A stretch of 64,000 bases of DNA from Liolophura sinensis (GCF_032854445.1 NC_088295.1:8498501-8562500), one strand, 5' to 3'. Shown: positions 36,111-49,946, counted from the first letter of the stretch. Numbers and translations are program-made. The notes: generated by a model not told the origin, from the letters alone.

Positions 36111-36203
36111 GTAAGTTAATACTTTCACTTTCATACCCTACATGTGGAGGAATAACCAAAGAAAAAGGGTAAGTTAATACTTTCACTTTCATACCCTACA
36201 TGT
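36088..36203 (+). repeat. Perfect 58-bp tandem duplication spanning the exon 4 donor
   Basis: The 58 bp from 36,088 to 36,145 (starting GGAGGAATAACCAAAG, ending CCTACATGT) are repeated without a mismatch at 36,146-36,203. Each copy contains the last 23 coding bases and the donor AAAAAGG|GTAAGT. The second donor, at 36,169, is therefore identical to the first. Use of the second would read GTA AGT TAA just after residue 113 and end the protein. Confidence 0.97.
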
Positions 36204-37689
36204 AGGTCTCTCAACAGAAAGAACAGAAAGCCGTGTAAGATATAAGTGGCTTCATAACTGTTATGGTAAAGCCTAGACCAAACGTAAATACGCGCAGAAG
36301 TAAGTAAGTATAAGTGAACCTTGTCTTCGCCCCTCTCCACATCCATTTCACTGCATGTGTATAGCAGAAGTCTTGTGTATAGGATTGTGCAGCTGGCAGA
36401 TGTTGACAGAAGGCAGAGTATTTGTGAGTATCAAAACAACTCTGGATACATGTGTTATTGCTGACCAGTGGGCAGAGTTTGTACTTGTACATAATAAGAG
36501 CATACCTGACAGTCAGTTAATCATTAATTTTTACATTCTAGAAAATTTAGAAAACATGTAAGTTTCACCTTACAGCATCACCCAAGATCGACCCTGATCG
36601 AGATAGACAAGACCCCATGAAGGGTATGCTTAGTAAAGGATTTCAAATTTACTGCTACATATGTTGCCATTGAGTACATATGCACTAGCACAGGTCCAAG
36701 TTACAACTGTCTTGTTTACAAAGTATAGCCAACTCGAAGAATTCAGTTAAGTTAATTTAAAATTTTATTGTGCTTTTGGGTGAAATCCTGAATCTAATTC
36801 CTGTGGTCTGCCTGATCATCTGAGTTTTTATATCAGGAAAATTGAGTATGATCAGACCTAGATAATCCTCTCTCGGGAAGGGAAATTATACCAGATACAT
36901 AAACTGAAGATCATTGTTTGTCAGAGTGTATATGTACGGCGCAGCACAGAGAATTATAGCTGTGAAGCCATTGATCCTCAACAGAGGGGAGACTACTCTT
37001 CAGCCCATGTGTATCGTACTGCTCTGGAATGTGGGTGTTGTATAAGTCCTGAAAACATCAGCCTTGTTGGACAGGAAAAAATTGCTGGAGATGTGCCAAG
37101 TGAAAGGCTAAAAAATGGTGATCCTGGGAAGTCCTAACAGAAGCAGAAATGGGAAATATTTGTGTGTTCAAGCTTGCCTGTCATAATTATTGCTTTTTTT
37201 TTCTTTTTAAAACTCCTTCTGCACTCAGTTCACATGTCGGTAGAATTTGTCCTGAAGGCATACAATTAAGACAGCCCGTGCCTTGTAGGTTTTTTTTTTT
37301 TTTTTTTTGGTTTCCAGTAGTTTGGGATATGGCCAATAATATTACACAGACCATCTACATGTAAGTAAGGATATGTCAAAGGTTAAGCTGGAAAAATTCC
37401 TACAAGCTGGTCTCTTGCCACTCTGCTTTATCTGCCTGGCAGAACCTGTTAATCATAGTTATTTGGGTACAGACATAGACACAATTCCTTACAACTTTTT
37501 CAAGATTTTAGACAGTTTTAATGTTTTGTGGTTTAAGCTGGCACTTACAAACCTAAGGAGCATTATTTGTTCAGTAATCAACTTTCATGCACATATAGCA
37601 GTGGGAATTTCCCTCCATTTAGCTGATTTCAGACTTTGTTGTTTTAAATGAGAAGAGCAAAAAGCTACTGATTTCAGGAGAACATGTTA
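36204..37689. other. Intron 4, first part
   Basis: Non-coding, with a 19-base poly-T tract at 37,291. No exon is visible. Confidence 0.4.
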
Positions 37690-37800
37690 TGGCTGATGTA
37701 ATTTTGAGTTAGGGTGAGGTATTTTTAGACTTTCTTGTGAAACCTGTGCATTTTTTCTGACCATCAGTTCTCCGGCCTGCACATATCTGATGTTAGTGTC
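37690..37800. repeat. Direct repeat, left copy
   Basis: GGCTGATGTAATTTTGAGTT, GGTGAGGTATTTTTAGACTT and TCTTGTGAAACCT match 39,833-39,930 (GCTGATATAATTTGAAAGTA, GGTGAGGCATTTTCAGACTT, TCTTGAGAAACTT). The two copies lie on either side of the hAT-like element, in the same orientation. Confidence 0.5.
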
Positions 37801-38240
37801 ATATGTTATACCCGTTTACGTGTATAACATCAATGTGTGGGTAAAGCTTTGAGGCTGGACCAATCTTTGCACTGCTCATTGCCCATGGCACTGTACCCAG
37901 TAGGGATATTGCTGAATAGGCAATGCAATGAATAGAAGGCAATAAAAATGGTCAATACCTTCATACTGACATTTTATGTATAGGCCTACTCATAATAATG
38001 AGAGTGGAAAAAAATGCATTTGAGTGGACTTGTAATAATGTATGTCTGAAAACAAGAAATGAAGAAAACTAATACTGTTTGCCACAAGATTTTATCACAG
38101 AAATTTGATCACTGTTAAAGGTAGTTTTAGGGGCATTTTTACGGGCATGAAGAGTGAAGAATTGAATTGAATTAAAATATAATTTTATATGCCACGTCGT
38201 TGTAATATTGAAAGTGATAAAATCAAATAAAGAAAATTAT

Positions 38241-39599
38241 TTGTACAGGGTGCGCACAGTCCTTGAAACTCCTTGAAAAATACTATTTCATTTTCAAGTA
38301 CTTGAAAGTCCTTAAAAAAGACAAATACTCCTGGAAACTCGTTGAAAATCTTAGTTTGTCCCGAACTTAAGTATTGTCTGCTGACCGTCGAGTCTGTATA
38401 TCGGGAGGTCGCTGATAATTCTCCCATAATCAGGGCTTCCGCTGGCACTTACCATTGTTGCAAATTTAGAACATTTTTTTGAAATGGCGATAAAATTTGA
38501 AAAAATGAGAATGTTTTTGGTGACAAATTTATTTACTTAAGAAAAAATACAAACATTATATAAAATCTACCCACAAGAGTTTTCTGAGGTTTTTAGCAGA
38601 TTTTCACAATTTTTCTGATGAAAATAATCCACTTACTTTCATTTCAAACGGCCACATCTCGGCGAAACAGCAACACAGTTGTATGGCAATTACTTGACAG
38701 AAATCTACAAAAGGGGCTCTTCATTGTTGCAGGTTGACTTACAAGATACACCTGTAAATGAAGTTACCTCTCATGAAAAATTTAAACTTTTCCACTTAAT
38801 AAACTATTTTTTTTTTGATCCGAAGTAAATTAAATGTTTCAGAATATGTGCCGTTACATAAGTGTGTACGCCGTCTGGTTTTCTCCTGTCAGACTGTTAC
38901 TTCAGTGTACTGATCATAATGTGGCATTTAAATCAAATCAACTGAATTTACAAATTAATTTCCTAACAAATTTTTCTCATTGAAAAAGTTACATTTTGCT
39001 AGGATCCTTCAGATAGGTTGAATAAAGGATTGATTTTATTTTCAAAAAACACAAACACGCTGCCAAGCATAGGTCCATTATTTTGAGGGTTCTAAATGTA
39101 ACGTTTGATAAACTCTAGATATAGCTCGAATAAACCAAACTGATTCTAGGAGCTACACCAAGGCAGATAAAAACGAATTACAGAAGGAGACCTACAAGAG
39201 TCATGGCCACTAAGGAAGTATGACTATAGAAAAATAGTACTTATTACAAAATCTGATGAGTGGCTAAAGTAACTGGCTGAAAAAAAATACTAAACATACT
39301 GACCAATAGGAAGCCCTGCATAATGATATATGGCGTTCATTTTTTTACTGAGTCAAGGCCGGGTCAAAGAACGTGTCGCATTACAAAGGTGAAGGGCAGA
39401 TATTTCTTGTAAAAACAAGCGTACCATTCAATATACATGCATGCAAATTAAAGCATCTATAATTCAGACTTAAAATATAGTCTATAATTTGCACCATGGT
39501 ATGTTTTAAACTAGCCTTGAAAGTGACAAAAACCTCCTGGAAACCTTCTTGAAAACTCCTCGAATTTCATTTTCATATACATGTACGAACCATGTTGTA
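38241..39599. mobile_element. hAT-like non-autonomous DNA transposon with 5-bp target duplication
   Basis: The element (38,246-39,594, 1,349 bp) begins CAGGGTGCGCACAGTCCTTG and its other end read inward is CATGGTTCGTACATGTATAT. Both ends continue into matching stretches (ATTTCATTTTCAAG against TGAAAATGAAATTCG, TCCTGGAAACTCG against TTTCCAGGAGG). TTGTA lies directly outside both ends (38,241-38,245 and 39,595-39,599), a 5-bp target duplication. A CAGGG-type end is typical of hAT elements, and 5-bp duplications are known in one hAT subgroup. That assignment is inferred. No transposase frame is present. Confidence 0.72.
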
Positions 39600-39632
39600 T
39601 GAGATTTTAAAGTTTAGTATCATAGAATTGAG

Positions 39633-39819
39633 GGGCCAAAGAGGTTATTGACTGCAGCGCATTGACCCAGGATCGAGCCTCACCAATGCAGGTGCTTTGA
39701 GTTCAAGTCCTGCTCATGCTGGCTTCCTCTCCAGCCATACCTGGAAAGGTCTACCAGCAACATGCAAATGGTCATGGGTTTCCCCATGGGCTCCTTCTGG
39801 TTTCCTCCCACCATTTTCA
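39633..39819 (+). repeat. RUDI-like SINE, 3'-truncated
   Basis: The copy includes GGCCAAAGAGGTTATTGACT (degraded head), GAGTTCAAGTCCTGCTCATG (B-box and following) and GGTTTCCTCCCACCATTTTC. It breaks off before the conserved tail. It starts about 35 bp after the hAT-like element. Confidence 0.85.
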
Positions 39820-39832
39820 TCAGAAAACTTGA

Positions 39833-39930
39833 TTGCTGATATAATTTGAAAGTAAGGTGAGGCATTTTCAGACTTTCTTGAGAAACTTCAGACTGTTTTC
39901 TGACAATCCATTCCCATGTCTGACTGTGTC
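39833..39930. repeat. Direct repeat, right copy
   Basis: Diverged counterpart of 37,690-37,800. Beyond it GGATGTCTGAAATGAAG (about 40,076) resembles ATGTCTGAAAACAAGAAATG (about 38,042), so the duplicated segment may once have been longer. Confidence 0.5.
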
Positions 39931-42900
39931 ACTCTTTATAGAAACTTTGGGCATTAACTGTAATTTCGGGTTATCACCTCTATTCTATCCATGAGTAACA
40001 ATTATAAGTATAAATCCCATACCTTACCAAATGTTTTACCAAATTTAAGATACAGTTAACCAAAATTCCATTATTGGATGTCTGAAATGAAGGCGAAAGA
40101 AAGAAAATTAATGATGAAGGGCTGATGAACATCTCATTTTCTTCTGTGCCCTCGCTTACACAAGTCATTTATTTACTTTCAATTATCAGTTCGTTTTCGT
40201 CTGATAACTTGATGTTCTGTACTATGGGGCTAGTTCTTGTAAGTTAGAAGCTATATATTTATAAACAGATGTACTACAGATCCCCACCATACATGATTTT
40301 ATAGTTTTCTCCACCAGACGTCTTCCCTTAAGGACATTCCTGTATTTCCCCACCAGATACTTAGCTCACAAGACTCTTCCCATCAGGGCCCAATTCCACT
40401 AAGCATTGGTCCATAGAGCAAGGCTATATGTTCACTGACATTACATGTTGGAACATATGTGTTTACCATGTGTAGCTGTGGCTATAGTTTATACATTGCC
40501 TAGATTGTTTTCTGGAGCAGGGCCCAGAGACCTAGTATACCACTAAGACATTTCACCAACATAAACATTGTGTTACAGAAGAACAGTTTGCTGTGTCATG
40601 TACATATATATCCTATGATAGGAAGTATACACCTGCTGGCCAAGTCACACACTTGTGACTCCTTCAGTTCTTAGTTTATTGATGGAGTCCCATAAGGTTC
40701 AGTTTTATATCAATTGAGCATATCTCATTTAACAACAGTCAGATAAATAAGTCAATTAATACATCAAAGGGATTCAGGTATATGTGTATCTATGGTATAT
40801 GTATATATATAGCCAGGTATAGTGATTTTGACAATTTATTTTTTAAAGTCAAGTTAATAAATTGAAATTGATAAATTACATTTGGGATAAACTGTCTTTG
40901 AATAAATAAATATGTATGAAGACCTTACATGTTTTACTACATGTATAATGTTAATTTCAGCTAGGGTGTTTTTAATTTTTAGTGGAAAGACATGCAGTTG
41001 TGACGAAAATAACAGAAAAATTATTCAGGTGAATTTATAACTGCTTTAATAAATTGAAATATGCATTCTGAGTATATACAGCAAATCTGTTTATGTATAA
41101 CATTTTTCAAAAGTTCACCACATGTGTATGTAGATGGTAAAACATTCACATAGAGACAGGTGTAATGTCTTGGGAAAGATATGCATCCCATGTAAAATAA
41201 GGCCTCAGACAATGTCTTCATGCATTTATAATTTTCATAGGCTGTGGTAGCAAATCTTCCATTTTGTACAACTCATGAAGGTAGTCCTATGTTTAATACT
41301 GGCTATTCCTTCAAAGTCCGCAGTTTCTCTTTCTAAGATTGGCCTCCTAGGACTGACCAGAAATAGCTGTGTTTGCTCTAGTTAGAGTGGGCTGCTGAAT
41401 GCCTTCAATTTGTTTGCTTCGACATCCAGTTAAGGCAGAGATATAGGCTAGGCGTTGTGGCTAAAGCTGTTTACAGCCGCTCGTTACATGCACAGGTTTA
41501 TTTAGACAGACAGAATCTTATTCAACCAGAGATCTAGCAGATCAATAGGTGTTTTACAGGCCTGTACTGTGTGATGAGCCTGGCAAGGGGTCCAGTGGAA
41601 AACTATTTGAGGGACAGGCCTCGAGGGAATTCACAACAAGGTGGCCAAGTCAGAGCGACCTAGTGAGGACAGGGTTAGTGTGTAGCAGGGTGTTTTCTGG
41701 CCAGCTGAACACAGCACTGCAGGAGGGCTGGCTGGCGTGCTGGTGGGGTTAATCAGTGATGAGGGACGTTACCTGTTACCTGTATACAGAATTAACCTAA
41801 CTGTTACGATGACAGGGTGTGTGCTTTGTTGGGCCTCGGACAGTGTGGACATGTACAATAGAGTTTTACACTGGGAAACTACCTGAAGTTGACTACAGTG
41901 CATATAACAGTACAGCCTGTAAGTTATTCAGGTGTACGTGTGGCCCTAGTGGAGAGGGATTTACACCTGAGGGAGAACACCTCTGATGTAGGCAGCAGTG
42001 ACTGTACCTGTAGCAGCCATGTGCCAGGCAGATCATATCCAGTGGTTATCGTGGTATTATACATGGGAATGTGTAATGCTCTAATCATTCCCTCGCTTCT
42101 GTGAGTTTTGAAGAGTGACAGAGTGTTACAATTTGTCAACTAATAACAGTTCTTATTGTGTGACAGACCACTTCACTGCCTCATCATGCTCTCTTTAAGA
42201 AAACTACACAAATTTTTAAAACAGGTGGGTAACTTAATTACTTAATTAAAAACATTTAAAATGATGTGTTTAAATCCACTCTGACATCATGTAGTGTATG
42301 TATTTATTTATATCTGCAGTGAAAGTGTTTAGTCAAAGGAACAATGGATGAGACTGTAACTTACATTATATGTATATGTGCCGCATAGAGAAAGGCAGGC
42401 TTACAAATTGTTAGTGTATACAATCACACACAATCTGAGTGTTGTGTGTGACGAATGCTGAATTTGCATGTGAGTACCATATGCTTAAATCCAGCCTTAA
42501 GTAGGATTGAATTGTATAGTATATACATGTATGTGCAGCTGAAGAGCATGTGTGGTGAAATGCTGTCCTGGTGCTTGTAACGGGGTATAGAGGAGCAGGA
42601 TTTCTGAGGTGTACATCCAGTTATAACTGAAGGTGTATATTTAGACATATTGACCATAGCATGCACTGAACAGATGTGGCCCAGCAAAAAAATTTTTTTT
42701 TTTTTTTTACATTGGTGAATTCTCATTATGTGATGTTTTCGTTAGCTGCCAGACTATATTAAGCCTCAGCTGCTCAGGCCTCTTTGCCTGTTTTTTATCT
42801 ATAATTACACACGACATATGCTGCATCAGTCTTAACATGAAATATGAGAAGGCAATAAAAACTGGTTTTGTATTCTCTGGGGGAACACTGCACTATACAT

Positions 42901-45529
42901 ACAGTATACAGTATAGGTGCATATATGGGAAAAGTGTATACAGGCTGACCTTATAGAGTTCATTCAAATACATAATGCGTCCCCACTCAGTCCATATTTC
43001 TCATTGTGGCTGCCATAAATCAATATCTTACCTGTGTGGATATTGACCCACGTAGTCAATAGGAAATGGGAAAATTTCATTTATCAGTTAAGCTAACATT
43101 AGAATAATGCAATGTTGTGCTTTTAAGTGAGTCATCATTTAAATTTTGATAATCCGTTTCCTCTTATTCACATGTCAATGAACATTATGCCATGCAGACG
43201 GATTTATGACTCCAGCCTTTGTGCTGTTTAATTTGATGTAAAGCATGAGTTAATAAATGTTACAATCATTAAATTATAAGAACACATAGAATTGTTATAC
43301 TCACGAAAGGTACGATTTATAGTTAATGGTTAAAGAAAAAAAATTTGTAAGATGTGTCATAAGGCAAGTCTAGCATCTTGTCACATTTGAAATTTCAGTT
43401 GCCCATCTTAGTGGGGGAAAAAAGCTGTGCCCTCAAGAATCTGTTGTTATTGTCCTCATGATACTTTTTAACTCTTGTGCATGATTTATGACCTCAGAAG
43501 TCAGTCAGGTGTGAAAACTTTGAGGTTCTACTTTTATGATATATGGCTTGTACAAGTGACATCAGATTGCTTTCCTCAGTATTAATGCTCACATGGAGGA
43601 GTTACTAGGGGACCGTGTGGTTTACACCAGATCTAGCTCTATAAGTATGCGTACAGAAATCTCACCTTTACCTGAGAGGTAATCAGCGAGTGTCACATCG
43701 TACACTCACCTGGATGCCACCTCTTTACCTCCGTGTTTATTCAGGGTTACGAACAACCTGAACACACGTAGCAGGAAATGTGGTTTCTGATGAAGAAGTG
43801 CCCTGGAACAGTCACACTAGCAAAAGGCTCATCCTCCCAGGAAACATTACAGTCATACAAGCATCTCTTATACGCTGTACACATGAAGGGAAAAAAACAA
43901 GAATTATGAAAGACATTTAATTTGAATTTTTGAATTTACACTGACTTTCAGTTATCGAGCTTGTTAATTAAGCATTTTTTTTTCAAGTATAGGCCAACCT
44001 GATTAGTACAGATATCCCTGCTATTGACGCTGCTCCAGAAGTCCTCCTGTTTTATTGCACACATGGCTGCAAATAATGTCCTTAATTAGCATAAATAAAA
44101 CTGTATGTATTTAAGCATGTTTTTACTTGTCAAAAGTCGAGAACTTCACCATGATGGAAAACTAGTACATACTTGAGTATATATAACTACAAACAGATTG
44201 AATTGAGTTTGATCATTGATTCATCAGTGTGGTCAAATACATTTTGCACACGCAGTAACATTGATTCGTAACTTTTTCTTGCAATGGGGCAGTTTAATTT
44301 TATTTTGACTTTAAGTTATGTTTGAACTGATAGTGTTCAGATAAGAAGAGTGTTTGGGAATTTGAAAGTGTAAGTGGAACTTTTGATTATACAACTTGTC
44401 ATGCAGCCATAATTTCATTGAAATCAAAGCTATATATACAGAACTTTTAAAGCTTTTACCAGTAAATATTTAATAAAACAACAGCTTCCTGTGTCATTAT
44501 AGTGTGTGACACAAAAGAGTGGTTCTGCTGGTTTTATCTTGAATAGCCTTGAGGCTGGAGCCTGTTGCCCATCACAGGGATTGAGATGTATGATTGTTGT
44601 TTTGATGTTACACAGCATAACGTGTTGACAAACACACTCACTAGCATTCATGTACCTCTGTTATAGAGTGCTGGGTTTATATGATGACTGTCACCAGAGT
44701 ACTGTGTTAGCGTGTGTGTTCGTGTGCGTGTCTGGTACAAACATTGCTAAATATACATCAACACCTGCTAATACCACTTTTTTTAGCATTGTTTTTGCCC
44801 CCTTTATTTCACAGACACCTGTTGTGACAGAAAAGACGGTTATACTTTAAGAAAAAAAGGAAAATCATCCTCTGGCCTTCATTCTGATAGCTGTTTAGTG
44901 CTAATGCAAGTCATGATCCATTGTTGTGGCGGGAAGATAAACAGTAATGAAATATGAAGGACAAAGATTTTATTCTTCCCGATCTATCAGTCAGATTGGA
45001 TATAATAATGTCCTTTATTTGGGACTTTTCTATATGTTTTGTAAGCATGTTGGGATTACCTGCCTAAAGTTAGGTGTGGATTCAGTTGTATAGTACTGGT
45101 ACACATATTTACATTCTGCATAAATTAGCATTATTATTTGGCTTGTCAGAATTAATCTGTGTGGTTTGGCAGTATGATGCATGCAAATTGCTGGAGGCTT
45201 GGTGATAATTAATTCTCTTCTCAATAGATACTTATTTCTGTATGTAATACACATTGTTCTTAACAGTTCATATACTGCATACCTAAAACTTTGTAATACA
45301 AGGTAATTTTGGTGGGGGAGTGGGGTGCCTTAACAGAGGTACCCAATAACGAATACGATGTTATTAAAAATGGCTACAATGAATTTCGAGAGAGAAATAA
45401 TACAGTGGAACAGTTATACAGTGATATCTATAGAATTCTTCCAGACAGTGGATCTTATTTTGTTAAAAGTATCACTGGTACATGTACATTTGTTGTATAA
45501 AGAGTAGACCTTACACAAAGAGCTCCATT
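39931..45529. other. Intron 4, middle
   Basis: About 5.6 kb of AT-rich intron with a poly-T tract at 42,690. Small frames at 41,549-41,752, 41,889-42,104 and 44,650-44,850 lack any domain or splice context. I see no exon. Confidence 0.4.
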
Positions 45530-45638
45530 TGCAACAACCTGTAAATAGTCGTGGGTTCCCTTGAACTCAGTCCTGTTTCCACCAATTATTTGTGAGCATC
45601 AGTACAGCTTAAAACACCAGTGATATGAAAATAATAAA
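45530..45638 (+). repeat. RUDI-like SINE relic (3' half)
   Basis: AATAGTCGTGGGTTCCCTTG, ACTCAGTCCTGTTTCCACCA and TTAAAACACCAGTGATATGA follow the order of the SINE centre and tail with heavy divergence. The GTATAAGTGAAATATTC part is missing. Confidence 0.65.
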
Positions 45639-46896
45639 CCATTTGAATCTTACCAGAAATTGTGTTAGCATCAAAAGAAATATTTTATAGCCTTTGTATG
45701 CTTCTGAAAGTGCATTTTTACAAGTCAAACTTTAGGTGAAATACAGCACTTAATTCACACATTGGTATCCAGTTAGCAGGTTTGTGATCCACACAATCTT
45801 ATTACTTATCTCTATAAGCCTAAGTCTATCTGCAAATCACTTGGTTCCTTGGCTGGGAACGAACCTTTTGTTGGCTGTGAATGAGTTATTCATTCATATC
45901 CAGGGTACTTCTCTGTGATCTGTGGAGGCCTATTGAATTGGTTGTATTGTGAAGAGATTTGTAGTGTCCCATCCCAGACATTTCCTCAGCGCTTTACAAG
46001 AGCCTTTCTCTTGTTGCTCAGATTATTCAGTTGCCATGACGATGAGACTGTAACCATGGTGTCTGATCCCAGGTGAAAAGACTGTTACAAAGATCAGCCA
46101 GCCAAAAAAACACCACTTATCTCATTCAGCTTGTCAGCTAGTGAACAGGGCGATACATTGTACATTTGCATTTATGACTGGTTATTTGTGTTATTCTTGT
46201 TCAAAAAAAAGATGTTTTATTTCGATTTAAGTTTCTGTTTTATGTACAAAATTTCGTGTGTGTTCATGCGTGTTTCATTTGTGTTCACTGAGAGCTACTG
46301 AGAAAAAGAATGTATCTTAAAAACGTTCAGAGATATATGTAAGTATTTAGAAGAGTACCATCTGAAAATATAAATTTGCATATCTTGACCCATAAGTGTA
46401 AAAGCTATATATGCTATTAGAACTGTCAGATAAAGGAAGTAACATAGTGTAAATATTTGAATTTAAGCATTTTTTTTCTTAATATTATTTTTGATTATGT
46501 ATTTACTTCAAATTATATACAGAGAATGATCTCCTTCACTGTCTAATAGCCTAATTTTGGCCAGATTGTCAGTCCAGAATAAATGGATTAAGTGACAGAT
46601 ATGTCTAGTAAATAGGACTACATATAAGTTTTCTATAAATATCTGTTAATTAAACACTTACGTATGATATATACATTTGGTACAATTGTACCAAGTTCCC
46701 ACTGATTGTGGAACTTTATTGAAAATGGGGAGTGCTAATGTCTTGAGTAATCTTATGTCTATTGATGACCACTTTCCTTTGACCAGAATAGTGTGCATAT
46801 CTGTAAGTCACATGTGGAAAAGTTTCTCACCAACTTGCCAGAAGCGAGTGATCTATACAGAACACTCCTGTTTCTTCTATCCTTAAAACTAGCAAC

Positions 46897-46970
46897 CTTC
46901 GTATACTGTATAGGTGAAAAATTCTTGAGTATTGTGTTGAGCAACAGCCAAGTACATTTATAAATAAACA
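46897..46970 (+). repeat. RUDI-like SINE tail relic
   Basis: CTTCGTATACTGTATAGGTG, AAAAATTCTTGAGTATTGTG and TAAATAAACA match the end of the SINE (GTCGTATAAGTGAAATATTC, TTGAGTACGGCGTAA, AATAAATAAA). Only about 70 bp remain. Confidence 0.5.
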
Positions 46971-49895
46971 ATTGCACCATGGTATTTTTCATTTGTATGT
47001 TGTAAATATATTTGATATGATATCCTGGGCTTAGAAATATGAACCATTGCAGGATCAAAGTCTCTACCAATGACATCTCCGACCATTGAATGTTGTACAT
47101 GTAATAGCAAATAGTTTGTCAGAAAACAGTGACTATTTGCATAACATTTAGCCTTATTTTGTTAGTTCAGGCACATGAACAGCTGCCACAGCTATCATTC
47201 CGGAGCTGTGTATGTTATCAGCTATTGTGCTAAACGAATGTAAACACAACAGCCAAGAATGGGCATGTCTGAACTTCCATATCCTGCCAAATTATGCAGT
47301 CTATATTATACATGCAGAATAATGGGATAATTTCATAATACCTGTAATTTAGTTTTAACCACGTGATTTATCATTACCATAATGGAGGATTATGGGTCCT
47401 TCCTTCATACCTCTAACCCTTGAATGGTACAAGTGTGCTGAGGATCTGTGTATGCATCTATCTTCAGATTTACATCCATGGATATGTCAAGCACTTATGG
47501 GCATGGTGCAGTAATGTGCTGCTCTTCATCTGTAAACTAGGCTGCAGCTATATGTTAAAGTGACATGCAGAATGAAGAATTTGATGAAGTTAAGCAGTGT
47601 GTTATAAAACACAAGTGAAAATTCTGTAAATGTATGCAATATACTTACACACATGTACAGTAATACCAAATGAATATGAAAATATGAAAACAAGATGGAT
47701 AATACAAAAGAAAATAATTGTTGAAAAACATTGCAACATTTCCCATTCCAAAAGTGTTATATAAAAGTCTTACATTTGTATGCTAATTAATAGATTGATT
47801 ACTGATCTAAACAAATTTGATCAGACTGAACACATGACTGTAATTTATAAAGTAAGTGTACTGTTTCGTAAGCACCATACAAAGGGCACTGCTGTAATTG
47901 CTATTAAAATACAAAATGAAGGTAGAGATTTGTGAAACAATTTACATTTTCATATTCAGAAAATATAACAGGATGTTGTAGAAGGGTATTGTGTGACATT
48001 TTTAGATAGTGTTTCAGGGGAGACTACTTGAGGTGGACAAAATAGCAGTGTGTTATGATGCATGGTAACCTGGGTCAGATTGCCATCCAAAACGTGTATT
48101 TGATTCAGGGGTATCAGTTGCTGACAGAATATTGGCTCATCTCTGGACTGGAATTTAATATTGCTGGGTAGAGCGGTTATATTGAGCTGTGTGGCCATTC
48201 TCTGTATGCTAAGATGACTGTGAGATGTCTTCAGTGTTAAGGATTCCCACCCTAGCCTCTGCTTGTTTTGCTCACTAGGGTTCCCTTCTGTCAATATTAT
48301 ATAGGCCGCTTGTACAGGTAGAGAGGCCAGGCCAAACTAACCTTCAGCGAAGACTGGCCAGCATTGTGTGTGTTCAGACATTGTACAAGCAGCCCATAAC
48401 ATCCCTGGTCAATTAACATTCCAGCGAGAGATAGCTAGACTTCCCAGCGCTATCTTGAGCTGTCAGGGGGGTATAACTCCACTAGAACCTTCACATTGAG
48501 ATGATTGAGCCTGACATACCTCTGGGGAATTAAGATTTGGCTACAGCAGCCCTAGTGTTTCTCAGCCACTTGGTCTTAGCTCTGTGACAAGACTACACAT
48601 GCTGATTGTAGTCCATTTTTGCATGATTCTCTGGGGGAAATAGCTGGATATTTTAATTATGTTAGTTAGATATTGGTGAAGGTGGAATGGATTCTCTGCC
48701 CAAGCCCTATAATAGATTGTACCTATTTTGTAGCACAGTTAAAAACAATCCTATGATAGCATAACCAGTACATCCAGTAAATCATACTGGTATGTGCAAT
48801 TATGTAGATATCCTGATATATTACCTGAGCGTGAGACAGCAAACAGTGTGATAAGAAAGCCAGGTACGGTAAGTGCAAAAATGTGAAAATCTTTTCTTTG
48901 GTAGAATCACACAGAGAATTGACTGAGATGTGTCAAGTGAGTGAATGAAGTTGAGGATGATTGATGGTCTCCTCAGTGATATATGATATATTTGTACAAC
49001 TGACTGCTCTTTATATAGAGCTTCACTGGCCATTACTCATTTGAATAAGATCAATTAGTCTGTGCCAGCTACAGTGTTTGATCTCTATGAAAAAATGCAC
49101 ATGATAGATTATCACCAACAAGTGTGCTGTGCCATAAATCTGCATTGTGCTGTGATTATATAAAGCCCACCTATTTGCTGTCTTTATTTCTGTCACACAC
49201 TGGTACTTTGGTCTGTGTTATTTTTGATATAGGTGGTGTATTATATGACACCTGTAAACAGGTGGGCCGGGTCTGGCTCGTTAGCCTGGCAATTACCTGT
49301 AGTATTAACCAGATAATTTCTTATTACTAAACTCTCCATATAATACATGGATGTGTAAGTATGATAGTGTGTTTTTGATATTATGTAATTGAAATGTCAT
49401 AATTCGTCTTGTGGGCTCTGAACACCTGAAATGCGTCCAGTAAACGTTCTACATGTTCATATGAAAGTTAATTGTATGACTTATCTTTCTGGTAGTCATC
49501 TATAGAAATGATCGAAATACATTGCTGTTAGAAAGTGATAGACAGTATTGCACACATTGACACCTGTACCACAAGGTGTGTTGCAGTTACTGTACATGTT
49601 CTGCGGGATATGTGGGTATATCTGTGTTTTTCTCCCCTTAGGATATACTTCTGTGTTATAGTCATGCAATAGCTTCTGGGTTCTCAGAAAACATTTCTAT
49701 GTGTATTCGCTTCACAGATTTAGTTTTAAGGAGAAGTAACATTTTATTCATAATTGCTTATGCATGGATTTAATTTTTTTTTTTTTTTTTCATTTTGTTT
49801 TAGTATTAGGATAAAAACTGCTGCATGACTTTCATATTCCTCATTCAAATGAACATGTGTCCATATTATTTTTATGATTTCCTTTCTTTTCACAG
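46971..49895. other. Intron 4, last part
   Basis: Non-coding, with a poly-T tract at 49,772. It ends in CCTTTCTTTTCACAG, a strong acceptor. The 112-codon minus-strand frame at 47,956-48,294 shows no domain. Confidence 0.4.
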
Positions 49896-49946
49896 TCATC
49901 CCGAAGTCAGCCAGCCATTGGTCTCAAACAAACGTCCAAATCTCGG
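49896..49946 (+). CDS. Coding exon 5 (residues 114-130)
   Basis: A 51-bp phase-0 exon between TTTCTTTTCACAG and GTAAGT. It reads SSRSQPAIGLKQTSKSR. It is Ser/Arg/Lys-rich and likely disordered, continuing the basic stretch of exon 4. Both splice sites match consensus well and the frame joins on each side. Confidence 0.78.
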
